A stretch of 64,000 nt of DNA from Flavobacterium aquariorum (GCF_003254745.1 NZ_QKXH01000005.1:62001-126000); one strand, 5' to 3'; positions 42,818 through 51,157 are shown, counted from the stretch's first letter. The notes: a model not told the origin generated them from the letters alone. Made by a program: numbers and translations.

Positions 42818-43579
42818 ATGCTCTACTCAAAAATAGAAGGTTCAGGAAAGCCTTTGCTTATACTTCACGGTTTTCTTGGGATGTCCGACAATTGGAAAAC
42901 GTTAGGGACACAATTTGTTGCCGATGCTTTTCAAGTGCATCTGTTGGATTTGCGCAATCATGGGCGCAGTTTTCATTCAGATGAATTTAGTTATGAAATT
43001 ATGGTTGAAGATGTTTATAACTATTGTCAAACAAATGGCCTTCAGTCGATTGATATTATTGGTCACTCAATGGGAGGCAAAGTAGCTATGCTTTTGGCAA
43101 CTTCCTATCCAAATTTAGTTGATAAGTTACTGGTAGCTGACATTGGACCTAAGTTTTATGCTCCTCATCATCAAGATATATTGGCAGGATTAAACGCTGT
43201 TGATTTTTCGGTTAAACCAAGCAGAAATGAAGTCGAGGAAATAATGAAAAATTATATACCGGATTTTGGGACACGTCAATTCTTGATGAAAAGTTTGTTT
43301 TGGCAGGAACCAGGACAATTGGCTTTTCGTTTTAATTTGGACGTTTTTAATGAAAAAATCGACGAAATCGGTAAAGCATTAGCTTCTGGCTTCATTTTTG
43401 AAAAACCAACTCTTTTTATACGTGGGGGAAACTCTAATTATATACTTGATAGCGATTTTGATGGGATAAAGAAACATTTTCCCAATTCAACATTAGCAAC
43501 AATTCCTGATGTTGGCCATTGGTTACATGCCGAAAACCCTACAATGTTTTATGAATTAGCAAGTGCTTTTTTAAAATAA
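42818..43579 (+). CDS. Alpha/beta-fold hydrolase (YbfF-like esterase)
   Basis: A 253-residue hydrolase: oxyanion-loop ILHGFLGMSDNW near the N-terminus, LRNHGRS, nucleophile elbow GHSMGG (Ser at about residue 83), lid region (about 120-180), and catalytic His in DVGHWLHAENP. The LDLRNHGRSFHSDEFSY stretch resembles YbfF esterases acting on small acyl esters or acyl-CoA. It has its own promoter. Confidence 0.88.
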   Translation: MLYSKIEGSGKPLLILHGFLGMSDNWKTLGTQFVADAFQVHLLDLRNHGRSFHSDEFSYEIMVEDVYNYCQTNGLQSIDIIGHSMGGKVAMLLATSYPNLVDKLLVADIGPKFYAPHHQDILAGLNAVDFSVKPSRNEVEEIMKNYIPDFGTRQFLMKSLFWQEPGQLAFRFNLDVFNEKIDEIGKALASGFIFEKPTLFIRGGNSNYILDSDFDGIKKHFPNSTLATIPDVGHWLHAENPTMFYELASAFLK

Positions 43580-43634
43580 TTTAGTATAGTATAGAAAATT
43601 GATTATATTTAATGAAATTTTAAAAGACGAGACT

Positions 43635-43976
43635 ATGAATTTGATTATTAGAATAATTGTTACCGCAGGATTGGTTTTTGGGATTGCTCATTTTTTGCCA
43701 GGTGTACATGTGGCTGGGCCTTTCACCGCAATGGTAGTAGCCGTTGTTTTGGGATTACTTAATATTTTTATTAAGCCCATCATGGTATTGCTGACTTTGC
43801 CTTTTACAATAGTAACTTTAGGCTTGTTTTTGTTGGTGGTAAATGCTTTGATTATTTTACTATGCACTAAGATAGTTGGAGGATTCACTGTCGATACATT
43901 TTGGGTTGCGATGTTTTTTAGTATCATACTGTCATTATCCCAGTCAATTATCTATTCTATTATTGGTGATAAATAG
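43635..43976 (+). CDS. Four-helix membrane protein of the holin-4 (YvlD-like) superfamily
   Basis: A 113-residue protein with four hydrophobic helices, from the ATG at 43635 (MNLIIRIIVTAGLVFGIAHFLPGVHV). LGLLNIFIKPIMVLLTLPFTIVTLGLFLLVVNALIILL is the family core. These proteins are labelled phage holin family but in chromosomal settings like this are not phage genes; YvlD relatives link to envelope stress. The longer frame from 43599 begins upstream with a non-canonical-looking start. A terminator follows at about 44090. Confidence 0.82.
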   Translation: MNLIIRIIVTAGLVFGIAHFLPGVHVAGPFTAMVVAVVLGLLNIFIKPIMVLLTLPFTIVTLGLFLLVVNALIILLCTKIVGGFTVDTFWVAMFFSIILSLSQSIIYSIIGDK

Positions 43977-44089
43977 TTTTAGTTTTTTTTAAAAGTTGGA
44001 ATGTTTTTTCTTTTTCTGAAGTTGAAATAATGTAATTTTGTTCAAAGATTTTAACCTAATGAATGTGAATTTCCTGATATAAATAACAG

Positions 44090-44129
44090 CTGCATCTGGT
44101 TTCTTCGGAATACCAAATGCAGTTTTTTT
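44090..44129 (+). terminator. Terminator after the holin-4 family gene
   Basis: Arms CTGCATCTGGT and ACCAAATGCAG (one mismatch) with a loop containing TTCTTCGG, then seven T's. Confidence 0.82.
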
Positions 44130-44216
44130 ATGAATTATTATGGAGAGAAAAACTTTTAACTTTCAAACCAAATAACAAGAAGTAATTCAAATAACTATAA
44201 TCAAATAATATAAATT

Positions 44217-44561
44217 ATGAAAACTTTAATTATTGTCTTAACGGTATTCTTTGCTATAGGAACTGCTGTATCAGCTCAAACGACTGCTGCAACTGCCAAA
44301 AAAGAAGTGCAAAAAACAATGTATACTTGTCCGATGCATCCCAAAGTAATGAGTGATAAAAAAGGGAAATGTGCAAAATGCGGAATGGATTTGGTGGCGA
44401 GTAAAGAAACAGTACATACTGCCACAACAAAAGAAAATCAAGCTGCAACTTCGTTAAAAAGTAAATATGTTTGTACTATGGATGGTTCAACATCTGATAG
44501 ACCTGGAAAATGTCCAAAATGCGGTATGGCAATGACTGAAAGAAAGATTGATAAAAAATAA
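44217..44561 (+). CDS. Exported protein with two heavy-metal-binding domains
   Basis: A 114-residue protein with a signal peptide (MKTLIIVLTVFFAIGTAVSAQ). Two short metal-binding modules follow: TMYTCPMHPKVMSDKKGKCAKCGMDL (about 36-61) and KYVCTMDGSTSDRPGKCPKCGMAM (about 83-106). The first has the full C-P-M-H-P plus C-x-x-C-G-M set seen in heavy-metal-binding domains of copper ATPases and CusB-like proteins. The second lacks the His-Pro (TMDGS). It probably buffers copper or a related metal in the periplasm. Single-gene unit with a terminator behind it. Confidence 0.82.
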   Translation: MKTLIIVLTVFFAIGTAVSAQTTAATAKKEVQKTMYTCPMHPKVMSDKKGKCAKCGMDLVASKETVHTATTKENQAATSLKSKYVCTMDGSTSDRPGKCPKCGMAMTERKIDKK

Positions 44562-44586
44562 ATTGATCTGTAAAAAGATTGATTTT

Positions 44587-44618
44587 AAAAACAGCCTTTT
44601 TACAAGGCTGTTTTTTTT
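44587..44618 (+). terminator. Terminator after the heavy-metal-binding gene
   Basis: Stem AAAACAGCCTT / AAGGCTGTTTT with a run of eight T's. Confidence 0.9.
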
Positions 44619-44689
44619 GTTTTAATTTTGGGAAATAACAATAAAAAGGGTTTTATGGGTTCTTATTACAAATGAAGACTTTAAAGTAA

Positions 44690-45817
44690 ATGAATAATAA
44701 TTTAAAGGAACTTGCTCAATTATTTTTAAAATTAGGGATTATTGGTTTTGGAGGGCCTGCTGTTCATATCACAATGATGAAAGAGGAAGTGGTTACCAAG
44801 AAAAAGTGGATAACCGAACAGCATTTTTTGGATTTGGTAGGCGCTACCAATTTGATTCCGGGTCCTAATAGTACTGAAATGGCTATTCATATCGGGCAGG
44901 AAAGGGCCGGTTGGAGAGGATTAATAGTGGCTGGGATTTGTTTTATTTTTCCTGCGGTATTGATAACAGGATTTTTTGCATGGATGTACAAAAAGTACGG
45001 ACAGCTTCCAGAAATTCAGCCGTTTATTTATGGAATTAAACCAGCTATAATAGCGATAATCCTTTTTGCTGTTTTTCCTTTGGCCAAAAAATCTTTAAAA
45101 ACAGTTGAGCTTTATTGTATTGGAATCTTAGTTTTGATATTGACATTGTTGAAATTTAATGAATTGTATTTATTGTTTGGTGCAGGTTTTTTTGCTTTAT
45201 TTCTTTTTGGGATAAAAAATAAATTCTTTCAAAATACAAATCAAAATTTTCTGTTTATTACAATTTTTCCTTTTTCGGTCTCTCCCAATATTTCGATTTC
45301 CAATGGTGGTTTGTTTTTAATATTTCTAAAAATAGGTGCCATTCTTTATGGAAGTGGTTATGTTTTATTTGCTTTTTTGGATAGCGAGTTGGTTACGACG
45401 GGGGTTTTATCGCGTCATCAGTTAATGGATGCAATTGCGGTTGGGCAATTTACGCCAGGTCCGGTATTTTCTTCCGTTACTTTTATTGGTTACCAAATTA
45501 ATAATTGGACAGGTGCTTTATTGGCTACGATCGGAATATTTTTACCATCATTTTTGTTTGTTGCTTTATTGAATCCGTTGGTGAAGAAAATGAGGAATTC
45601 GGTACTATTTGCTATTTTTTTGGATGCAGTAAATGTTGCGTCAGTAGCTATTATCGTAGCAGTTTGTGTGGATATGGGAATGACTACAATTACGGATTGG
45701 AGAACTATTTGTATCGCATTGACAAGTCTTGCTATTGCTTTTTGGTTTAAAAACATTAACAGTAGTTTTATAGTAATTGGAGGTTCAGTTTTGGGTTATT
45801 TGTTGACTTTTGTGTAA
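44690..45817 (+). CDS. chrA: Chromate transporter (CHR family, two-domain form)
   Basis: A 375-residue transporter of the long CHR family with two homologous halves (about 6-165 and 195-370) and some 10 helices. The conserved FLKLGIIGFGGPAVHITMMKEE and ATNLIPGPNSTEMAIHIG occur in the first half; FLKIGAILYGSGYVLFAFLDSEL, GQFTPGPVFSSVTFIGY in the second. Members export chromate and confer resistance, though some may carry other oxyanions. A MOSC gene follows after 35 bp. Confidence 0.88.
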   Translation: MNNNLKELAQLFLKLGIIGFGGPAVHITMMKEEVVTKKKWITEQHFLDLVGATNLIPGPNSTEMAIHIGQERAGWRGLIVAGICFIFPAVLITGFFAWMYKKYGQLPEIQPFIYGIKPAIIAIILFAVFPLAKKSLKTVELYCIGILVLILTLLKFNELYLLFGAGFFALFLFGIKNKFFQNTNQNFLFITIFPFSVSPNISISNGGLFLIFLKIGAILYGSGYVLFAFLDSELVTTGVLSRHQLMDAIAVGQFTPGPVFSSVTFIGYQINNWTGALLATIGIFLPSFLFVALLNPLVKKMRNSVLFAIFLDAVNVASVAIIVAVCVDMGMTTITDWRTICIALTSLAIAFWFKNINSSFIVIGGSVLGYLLTFV

Positions 45818-45852
45818 AAGTTTAATTTGTAGATTTGAAAAAAAATAATGTT

Positions 45853-46674
45853 ATGTTGAAACTTTCGGAAATCTGGGTATATCCTGTAAAATCTTTAGGT
45901 GGAATTCAATTGCAAAAAGCCAAAGTTACAGATCGTGGTTTGGAGTTGGATAGGCGCTGGCTGTTAGTGGATGAAAGCGGGAGATTTTTATCGCAACGGG
46001 AATATCCTGTATTGGCTCTTTTCTGTCAGGAAATTGTTAATGATTTTTTGAGAATTACTCACAGGGTCAATTTGGAATCGCTCGATATTCCGCTTCATCC
46101 AGTTTTTTCGAATGATAAATCCAAAATTAAAGTTACGGTTTGGGAGGATACGATTGATGCTTTTGAAGTAAGTTCAAACACGAGCGATTGGTTTTCAAAA
46201 TTTCTTGGATTTTCAGTGCAGTTGGTTTATATGCCGGATAAAAGTGAGCGAAAATTAGATCCGGATTATGCGATAACGGGAAATGAAATTAATTCTTTTT
46301 CGGATGCTTATCCTTTTTTAATCATTGGGCAAGCTTCGTTGGATGATTTGAATGGGAGGTTGGAAGTAAAGGTTCCGATGAATCGGTTCCGACCAAATTT
46401 TGTTTTTGCAAATGGAGACCCTTTTGAGGAGGATAATTGGCGCGATTTTAAAATTGGGAATGTTTCATTCGTTGGCGTGAAGCCATGCGACCGTTGTGTT
46501 ATGACAACTGTTGATCAAGATAAGGGAGTGATTTCCGGAAAAGACCCATTGAAGACATTGGCTAAATATAGAAATTTTGGCAATAAAGTATTGTTTGGTC
46601 AAAATGTGATTGGACTTGAATTGGGAACTGTGATGGTTGGTGATACCGTTCGGATTTTGAGTTTTAGAAAATAG
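45853..46674 (+). CDS. MOSC domain protein with N-terminal beta-barrel domain
   Basis: A 273-residue protein from the ATG at 45853 (MLKLSEIWVYPVKSLGGIQ). The N-terminal MOSC_N domain (about 1-120) has RGLELDRRWLLVDESGRFLSQRE; the MOSC domain (about 130-270) has MNRFRPNFVFANGDPFEEDNW and VGVKPCDRCVMTTVD with the conserved Cys. Related proteins bind molybdenum cofactor (mARC/YcbX) and reduce N-hydroxylated compounds. The frame opens upstream at a TTG at 45835, less likely as start. It is convergent with the orphan gene that follows. Confidence 0.88.
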   Translation: MLKLSEIWVYPVKSLGGIQLQKAKVTDRGLELDRRWLLVDESGRFLSQREYPVLALFCQEIVNDFLRITHRVNLESLDIPLHPVFSNDKSKIKVTVWEDTIDAFEVSSNTSDWFSKFLGFSVQLVYMPDKSERKLDPDYAITGNEINSFSDAYPFLIIGQASLDDLNGRLEVKVPMNRFRPNFVFANGDPFEEDNWRDFKIGNVSFVGVKPCDRCVMTTVDQDKGVISGKDPLKTLAKYRNFGNKVLFGQNVIGLELGTVMVGDTVRILSFRK

Positions 46675-46689
46675 ATTAGTCTTTTTTAG

Positions 46690-47178
46690 TTATTCATGTT
46701 TAATTTCGTCTATTCTTTTTATTAATTTGTCCGTTTCCAATAATGCGAGTGTTATTTTTTGCTGGTAAGTAATAAATTCTTCTGCTTTTAGATTTTCCAA
46801 TGAATGGATTTTTTTGATTTGCGAACCTAATTCGGCCAATTTCCAAAAGCTTTCCTCGTTTTTTGGGTATGGAAAATTCTTTTTTAAAGATTCTTTGTTT
46901 GTAGAGCGGAAGGTTGATGAATGTAGAATGGCATATGCATAGTCGAGAATGTCGATTGAAGTGAAAGCTTCTCTGAATTCTAGACGAACTTCTTTGTTGT
47001 TTGCCATGCAAACGTTGCCTTCGGGGTCTTTTGCCAAAATAAAGTGTAAACCTGTTTTGTGGGCTATTTTATCGATCATTTCCTGTGTTAGATTTGGAAT
47101 CCTTGTGTCATATAATTCGGGCTCAATACTTAGTTTGTATGCTGAACTTATGCCTGAAAGATATTGGTCTAGCGTCAT
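46690..47178 (-). CDS. Orphan protein resembling the C-terminal recognition part of type ISP restriction-modification enzymes
   Basis: A 162-residue protein. Residues 25-130 match what I recall from the C-terminal region of large type ISP / predicted-helicase restriction-modification enzymes: TRIPNLTQEMIDKIAHKTGL, then FTSIDILDYAYAILHSSTFR (family: DLLDYIYAVLHSPxYR), NFPYPKNEESFWKLAELGSQIKKIHSLEN (family: FPRVPYPxxxxxFWxLxxLGxxIrxIHLLE). The last 30 residues differ and form a Glu/Lys helix. The methylase and helicase/nuclease parts are absent on either side. It has a proper start and a -7 element of its own, so it may be an expressed remnant or a domesticated domain. Confidence 0.65.
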   Translation of the reverse strand: MTLDQYLSGISSAYKLSIEPELYDTRIPNLTQEMIDKIAHKTGLHFILAKDPEGNVCMANNKEVRLEFREAFTSIDILDYAYAILHSSTFRSTNKESLKKNFPYPKNEESFWKLAELGSQIKKIHSLENLKAEEFITYQQKITLALLETDKLIKRIDEIKHE

Positions 47179-47207
47179 TTTGCTTTGGTTTAAAGCGTTG
47201 ATTATAA

Positions 47208-47215
47208 CAAAGGTA
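47208..47215 (-). promoter_or_regulatory. -7 element of the orphan ISP-like gene
   Basis: Minus-strand TACCTTTG, 29 bp upstream of the ATG at 47178; no TTG at -33 spacing. Confidence 0.45.
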
Positions 47216-47270
47216 GTTTATATGCGGATTCTTTGTGATGATTTTTGAACTAAACAACTCGTTTTGCAGA

Positions 47271-47390
47271 TGCGAGAGGGATAGTAGGAAACTACCGAAG
47301 TAGTCCGGATAGCTCGACCGCATTTTTGGAAAGGGCCGTTTTAAGCGCAATGTGAATTTGGCCCTTTCCAAAAATGGGGTCTCGCCCAAG
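47271..47390. repeat. Structured intergenic element with long inverted repeat
   Basis: The 370-bp gap between the orphan gene and tig contains this element. GCGAGA (47272-47277) and TCTCGC (47380-47385) are complementary at its ends; inside, CATTTTTGGAAAGGGCC (47321-47337) pairs perfectly with 47360-47376 around a 22-nt loop. I recall similar GAGGGATAGTAG...CTCGACC...CTCGCCCAA sequences dispersed in many Flavobacterium genomes. No ORF in it is supportable. Confidence 0.6.
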
Positions 47391-47483
47391 TCATTTTGTC
47401 TTTATTTATTAAGGCCAATTAAAAGCGTATTTAGATGTGTGATTTCTAGAAATAATTGTCTAAAATTCAAAATCTTAAAATAC

Positions 47484-47514
47484 TTGTTTGCGTTGCAAAA
47501 ATTTCATAATTTTG
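47484..47514 (+). promoter_or_regulatory. Promoter of tig
   Basis: TTG (47484-47486), 20-bp spacer, TAATTTTG (47507-47514) followed by CA: full agreement with the Bacteroidetes consensus. Confidence 0.72.
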
Positions 47515-47548
47515 CAACCCAATTTTATAATGTAAATTAAAGAAGAAG

Positions 47549-48874
47549 ATGGATATCAAAAGAGTAGCAATAGACGCTGTGAATGAAACGATTGTAATGA
47601 CAGTTGTTCACATGGATTACAAAGGACAAGTAGCAAAAAGAATAAACGAAAAAATGCCTTTGGCGACTGTAAAAGGTTTTAGAAAAGGTGCTGTGCCAAA
47701 AGACCTTGTTGAAAAACAATACGGTAAGGCTATCAAACAAGAAGAAGTAAAGAAAGTTGTTGATTTGGCTTTGGAGCGTTTTGTGCAATCTGAAAGATTA
47801 AACCTTTTGGGAACTCCACTTCCTAAAGTAAACGAAAACTTCAACTGGGATGCTGAAGAATTGGTTTTTGAGTACGAAATTGGTTTGGTGCCAAGTTTTG
47901 AATTAGACCTTGAAGCTAAAAATGATATCGTAAAATATATCGTTACTGCTGATGATAAATTAATTGACGGTCAAGTAGCGCGTATCCAAAAACAATTTGG
48001 TACTCCAATTCCTCAAGAAGTTGTAGTTGCTGATTCTGATATTACCGGAACTTTTGTAAACGAAGCGGAAGGAATTAATAATACAACAACAATTGCTTTG
48101 TCAATTTTTAAGGATAAAGCGACTGCCGACAAATTTATTGGTAAAAAAGTGGGTGATGTAGTAACCGTAAACACTAAAGGGTTATTTGAAGATGACCACC
48201 AATTAATGGATTATTTGAAAGTAGGTCATGATAACGTTCACGGTTTGGCTGTGGATGTTGACTTTACTATCGAGGCTATCAATGGAGCTGAATTGGCTGA
48301 ATTGAATCAAGAATTATTCGACAAACTTTTTGGTGCTGGAAATGTAGCTTCACTAGAAGACTTGAAAGCAAAAATCAAAGAAGATGCTGAAGCGCAATTT
48401 GCTCAACAAGCTGACCAAAAATTATTGGCTGATGTTCAAGAATTTTTGATTGAAAACACAAAATTTGATTTGCCATCTGAATTCTTAATCAAATGGTTGC
48501 AAACTGTAGGAGAAAAACAATTGACTCCAGAAGAAGCAATCGTAGAATATGCAAGATCTGAAAGAGGGTTGCGTTTCCAATTGATCGAAGGAAAAGCAAT
48601 GGCTACAAGCAATATCCAAATCACTTTTGAAGATTTGAAAGCATTTACAACAAATGCAATCAAACAACAGATGGCTCAATTTGGACAAACAAATCCAACA
48701 GACGAAGAAGTTCAAGGAATTGTGGCAAGAGTATTGTCTAATCAAGAAGAAGTGAAAAGACTTTCTGACCAAGTTGTTGCGGCTAAATTACTTGAATTAT
48801 TCAAGGAAAAAGCGAACCCAACTACTAAAGAAGTGACTTACGAAGAGTTTATTGCAGCTTCTTACGGAGAATAA
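47549..48874 (+). CDS. tig: Trigger factor, ribosome-associated chaperone
   Basis: A 441-residue trigger factor. The ribosome-binding N-domain (about 1-115) has VKGFRKGAVPKDLVEKQYG, the docking loop; the middle FKBP-like region (about 150-245) is poor in classic PPIase residues; the C-domain (about 250-430) is helical. It meets nascent chains at the tunnel exit. Genes clpP and clpX follow on the same strand, the usual tig-clpP-clpX order, but a terminator and a new promoter separate them here. Confidence 0.93.
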   Translation: MDIKRVAIDAVNETIVMTVVHMDYKGQVAKRINEKMPLATVKGFRKGAVPKDLVEKQYGKAIKQEEVKKVVDLALERFVQSERLNLLGTPLPKVNENFNWDAEELVFEYEIGLVPSFELDLEAKNDIVKYIVTADDKLIDGQVARIQKQFGTPIPQEVVVADSDITGTFVNEAEGINNTTTIALSIFKDKATADKFIGKKVGDVVTVNTKGLFEDDHQLMDYLKVGHDNVHGLAVDVDFTIEAINGAELAELNQELFDKLFGAGNVASLEDLKAKIKEDAEAQFAQQADQKLLADVQEFLIENTKFDLPSEFLIKWLQTVGEKQLTPEEAIVEYARSERGLRFQLIEGKAMATSNIQITFEDLKAFTTNAIKQQMAQFGQTNPTDEEVQGIVARVLSNQEEVKRLSDQVVAAKLLELFKEKANPTTKEVTYEEFIAASYGE

Positions 48875-48897
48875 TTTATAAAAAAATAAGTATATTT

Positions 48898-48930
48898 GAG
48901 CGTCAAAATATTTGTTTTGACGCTCTTTTG
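48898..48930 (+). terminator. Terminator of tig
   Basis: Arms GAGCGTCAAAA and TTTTGACGCTC, 6-nt loop, followed by TTTTG. Confidence 0.85.
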
Positions 48931-48972
48931 TTTGAATAGGTTCTTATAAAACGAAAATGACTTGAAAAACGA

Positions 48973-49010
48973 GACAGTTTGTCACAAAAAAGAAAAAGGA
49001 ACAACCTTTG
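48973..49010 (+). promoter_or_regulatory. clpP promoter with palindrome over the -33 region
   Basis: TTG (48979-48981), 21-bp spacer and AACCTTTG (49003-49010, one mismatch to TAnnTTTG). The -33 element lies inside GACA-GTT-TGTC (48973-48983), a small inverted repeat that could be an operator or an alternative sigma/heat-shock element. Confidence 0.5.
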
Positions 49011-49072
49011 CTTTACCATTTAGACAGAAAAACATTAGAAACTATACCTTATAAACTTATAAACTTTTTAAA

Positions 49073-49747
49073 ATGGACTACGGAAAAGAATTCAAAAAAT
49101 TTGCTATTAAGGGTCAAGGGGTAAATGCAATGTACTATGATAAAATAGTAGCTGCGATGAATCCAAAAAATATGACTCCTTATATTATAGAAGAGCGTCA
49201 ATTGAATATTTCACAATTGGATGTTTTTTCGAGATTAATGATGGATAGAATTATTTTCCTAGGTACAGGAATTGATGATCAAATTGCAAACATTGTTCAG
49301 GCACAGTTATTGTTCTTGGAAAGTGCTGATGCTTCCAAAGACATTCAGATTTATTTGAATTCACCTGGAGGAAGTGTTTATGCAGGTTTAGGAATTTATG
49401 ATACGATGCAATACATCAAACCAGATGTAGCTACAATTTGTACAGGAATGGCCGCTTCTATGGGAGCAGTTCTTTTGTGTGCAGGTGCAGCTGGAAAACG
49501 TTCGGCTTTGCCTCATTCGCGTGTTATGATTCACCAACCGTCAGGAGGAGCACAAGGTGTTGCTACCGATATGGAAATCAACTTACGCGAAATGTTGAAA
49601 TTGAAAGATGAGCTATACCAAATTATTTCACATCATTCAGGGCAAACTTTTGAAAGAGTCCACAAAGACAGCGAGCGCGATTATTGGATGATTGCCGATG
49701 AAGCCAAAGAATACGGAATGATTGATGAAGTGTTGAGAAGAAGTTAA
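49073..49747 (+). CDS. clpP: ATP-dependent Clp protease proteolytic subunit
   Basis: A 224-residue ClpP. The catalytic triad is visible: Ser129 in GMAASMGAVL, His154 in MIHQPSGGAQG and Asp203 in DSERDYWM. NSPGGSVYAGLGIYDTMQ is the substrate-binding/oligomer motif. The N-terminus is extended by about 15-20 residues relative to E. coli, probably a propeptide. It forms a tetradecamer that works with ClpX, encoded 80 bp downstream across a heptad-repeat spacer. Confidence 0.96.
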   Translation: MDYGKEFKKFAIKGQGVNAMYYDKIVAAMNPKNMTPYIIEERQLNISQLDVFSRLMMDRIIFLGTGIDDQIANIVQAQLLFLESADASKDIQIYLNSPGGSVYAGLGIYDTMQYIKPDVATICTGMAASMGAVLLCAGAAGKRSALPHSRVMIHQPSGGAQGVATDMEINLREMLKLKDELYQIISHHSGQTFERVHKDSERDYWMIADEAKEYGMIDEVLRRS

Positions 49748-49750
49748 ATT

Positions 49751-49827
49751 AGATAACAGATAACAGATTTCAGGTAGCAGTTTATTGCAGTCTGAAATCT
49801 GCAATCTGAAATCTGCAATCTAAAAAG
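49751..49827 (+). repeat. Eleven-unit heptad repeat filling the clpP-clpX spacer
   Basis: Eleven consecutive 7-bp units run from 3 bp after the clpP stop to the clpX ATG without loss of register. The units grade from AGATAAC (twice) through AGATTTC, AGGTAGC, AGTTTAT and TGCAGTC to alternating TGAAATC/TGCAATC and a last TAAAAAG. Confidence 0.85.
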
Positions 49828-51060
49828 ATGGCAAAACAAGTATTACAATGTTCTTTCTGCGGAAGGAAAAAACCGGAAACCAATTTATTGATTGCTGGAA
49901 TCGATGCTCACATTTGTGATAAATGTATCGAGCAAGCACACGGAATTGTTCTGGAAGAATTAAAAGCGAATAGAGGTTCTAATCTCGTAGGTGATTTAAT
50001 TTTAAAGAAACCAAAAGAGATCAGAGCTTTCCTTGACCAATACGTTATTGGACAGGAGCAAACCAAGAAAGTGATGTCCGTTGCGGTTTACAATCACTAC
50101 AAACGTTTGATGCAACAGCAATTGGACGATGAGGTAGAGATTGAAAAAAGCAATATCATCATGGTAGGGCAAACAGGTACAGGGAAAACATTGGTAGCCA
50201 AAACGATTGCCAAAATGTTGGATGTGCCACTTGCTATTGTTGATGCAACAGTGCTTACCGAAGCAGGTTATGTGGGAGAAGATGTTGAAAGTATTTTGAC
50301 CCGCCTTTTGCAAGCTGCCGATTATGATGTAACCAAAGCTGAAAGAGGAATTGTTTTTATTGATGAAATTGATAAAATTGCCCGTAAAAGCGACAATCCT
50401 TCTATCACTCGTGATGTTTCAGGAGAAGGAGTACAACAGGCTTTATTGAAATTATTGGAAGGAACGATTGTTAATGTGCCGCCAAAAGGTGGACGTAAGC
50501 ATCCGGACCAAAAATTCGTTGAGGTAAACACCCAGAACATTTTGTTTATTGCCGGTGGTGCTTTTGATGGAGTGGAGCGTATTATTTCAAAACGTTTGAA
50601 TCGTCAGGCGGTGGGATATTCAACATCCAAAAACGTCGATAATATAGACAAAGACAATTTGTTGCAATATATCATTCCAAAAGATATCAAGGATTTTGGA
50701 TTGATTCCTGAAATCATTGGACGTTTGCCAGTTTTGACACACATGGATCCTTTGGATCGAGAAACGTTGCGTGCCATTTTGACCCAGCCAAAGAATGCTT
50801 TAATCAAACAATATCAAAAACTTTTTTTGATGGATGATGTAGAATTTACTATTACTGATGAAGCTCTTGATTTTATTGTGGAAAAAGCATTGGAGTACAA
50901 ATTAGGTGCACGTGGACTGCGTTCGTTATGCGAAGCCATACTTACTGATGCAATGTATGAATTACCAAGTTCTGATGATAAAAAGTTAGAAATTGATATG
51001 GAATACGCCAAAGAAACATTGAACAAAAATTTATTGAAACGTTTGGAGATAGCCTCTTAA
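49828..51060 (+). CDS. clpX: ATP-dependent Clp protease ATP-binding subunit ClpX
   Basis: A 410-residue AAA+ unfoldase. The zinc-binding domain has Cys8, Cys11, Cys30 and Cys33. The Walker A is GQTGTGKT (114-121), Walker B is [10 protein letters not shown], the GYVGEDVES pore loop and sensor motifs ([13 protein letters not shown]) follow. It recognises substrates and feeds them to ClpP. The start codon directly follows the heptad tract. Confidence 0.97.
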   Translation: MAKQVLQCSFCGRKKPETNLLIAGIDAHICDKCIEQAHGIVLEELKANRGSNLVGDLILKKPKEIRAFLDQYVIGQEQTKKVMSVAVYNHYKRLMQQQLDDEVEIEKSNIIMVGQTGTGKTLVAKTIAKMLDVPLAIVDATVLTEAGYVGEDVESILTRLLQAADYDVTKAERGIVFIDEIDKIARKSDNPSITRDVSGEGVQQALLKLLEGTIVNVPPKGGRKHPDQKFVEVNTQNILFIAGGAFDGVERIISKRLNRQAVGYSTSKNVDNIDKDNLLQYIIPKDIKDFGLIPEIIGRLPVLTHMDPLDRETLRAILTQPKNALIKQYQKLFLMDDVEFTITDEALDFIVEKALEYKLGARGLRSLCEAILTDAMYELPSSDDKKLEIDMEYAKETLNKNLLKRLEIAS

Positions 51061-51081
51061 TATTCAATAACTTAATATAAT

Positions 51082-51108
51082 CCCGCTAGCTTTTTAGCGG
51101 GTTTTTTT
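51082..51108 (+). terminator. Terminator of clpX
   Basis: CCCGCTA / TAGCGGG with a six-base loop and seven T's. Confidence 0.88.
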
Positions 51109-51157
51109 ATGCCTAAAAATGAATTTAATTTGAGAATATTTGTAATTTTATGCAAAA

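Noticed and set aside
43635..43976. Phage holin as a sign of a prophage
   Set aside because: The family label is misleading; no other phage genes exist nearby and the relatives are chromosomal membrane proteins.
47123..47389. 88-residue minus-strand ORF upstream of the orphan ISP-like gene
   Set aside because: Its frame runs through the structured repeat element and overlaps the orphan gene out of frame; no family resemblance, so it is not the missing N-terminal part.
49751..49827. CRISPR array or direct-repeat array
   Set aside because: Units are 7 bp with no spacers and no cas genes nearby.
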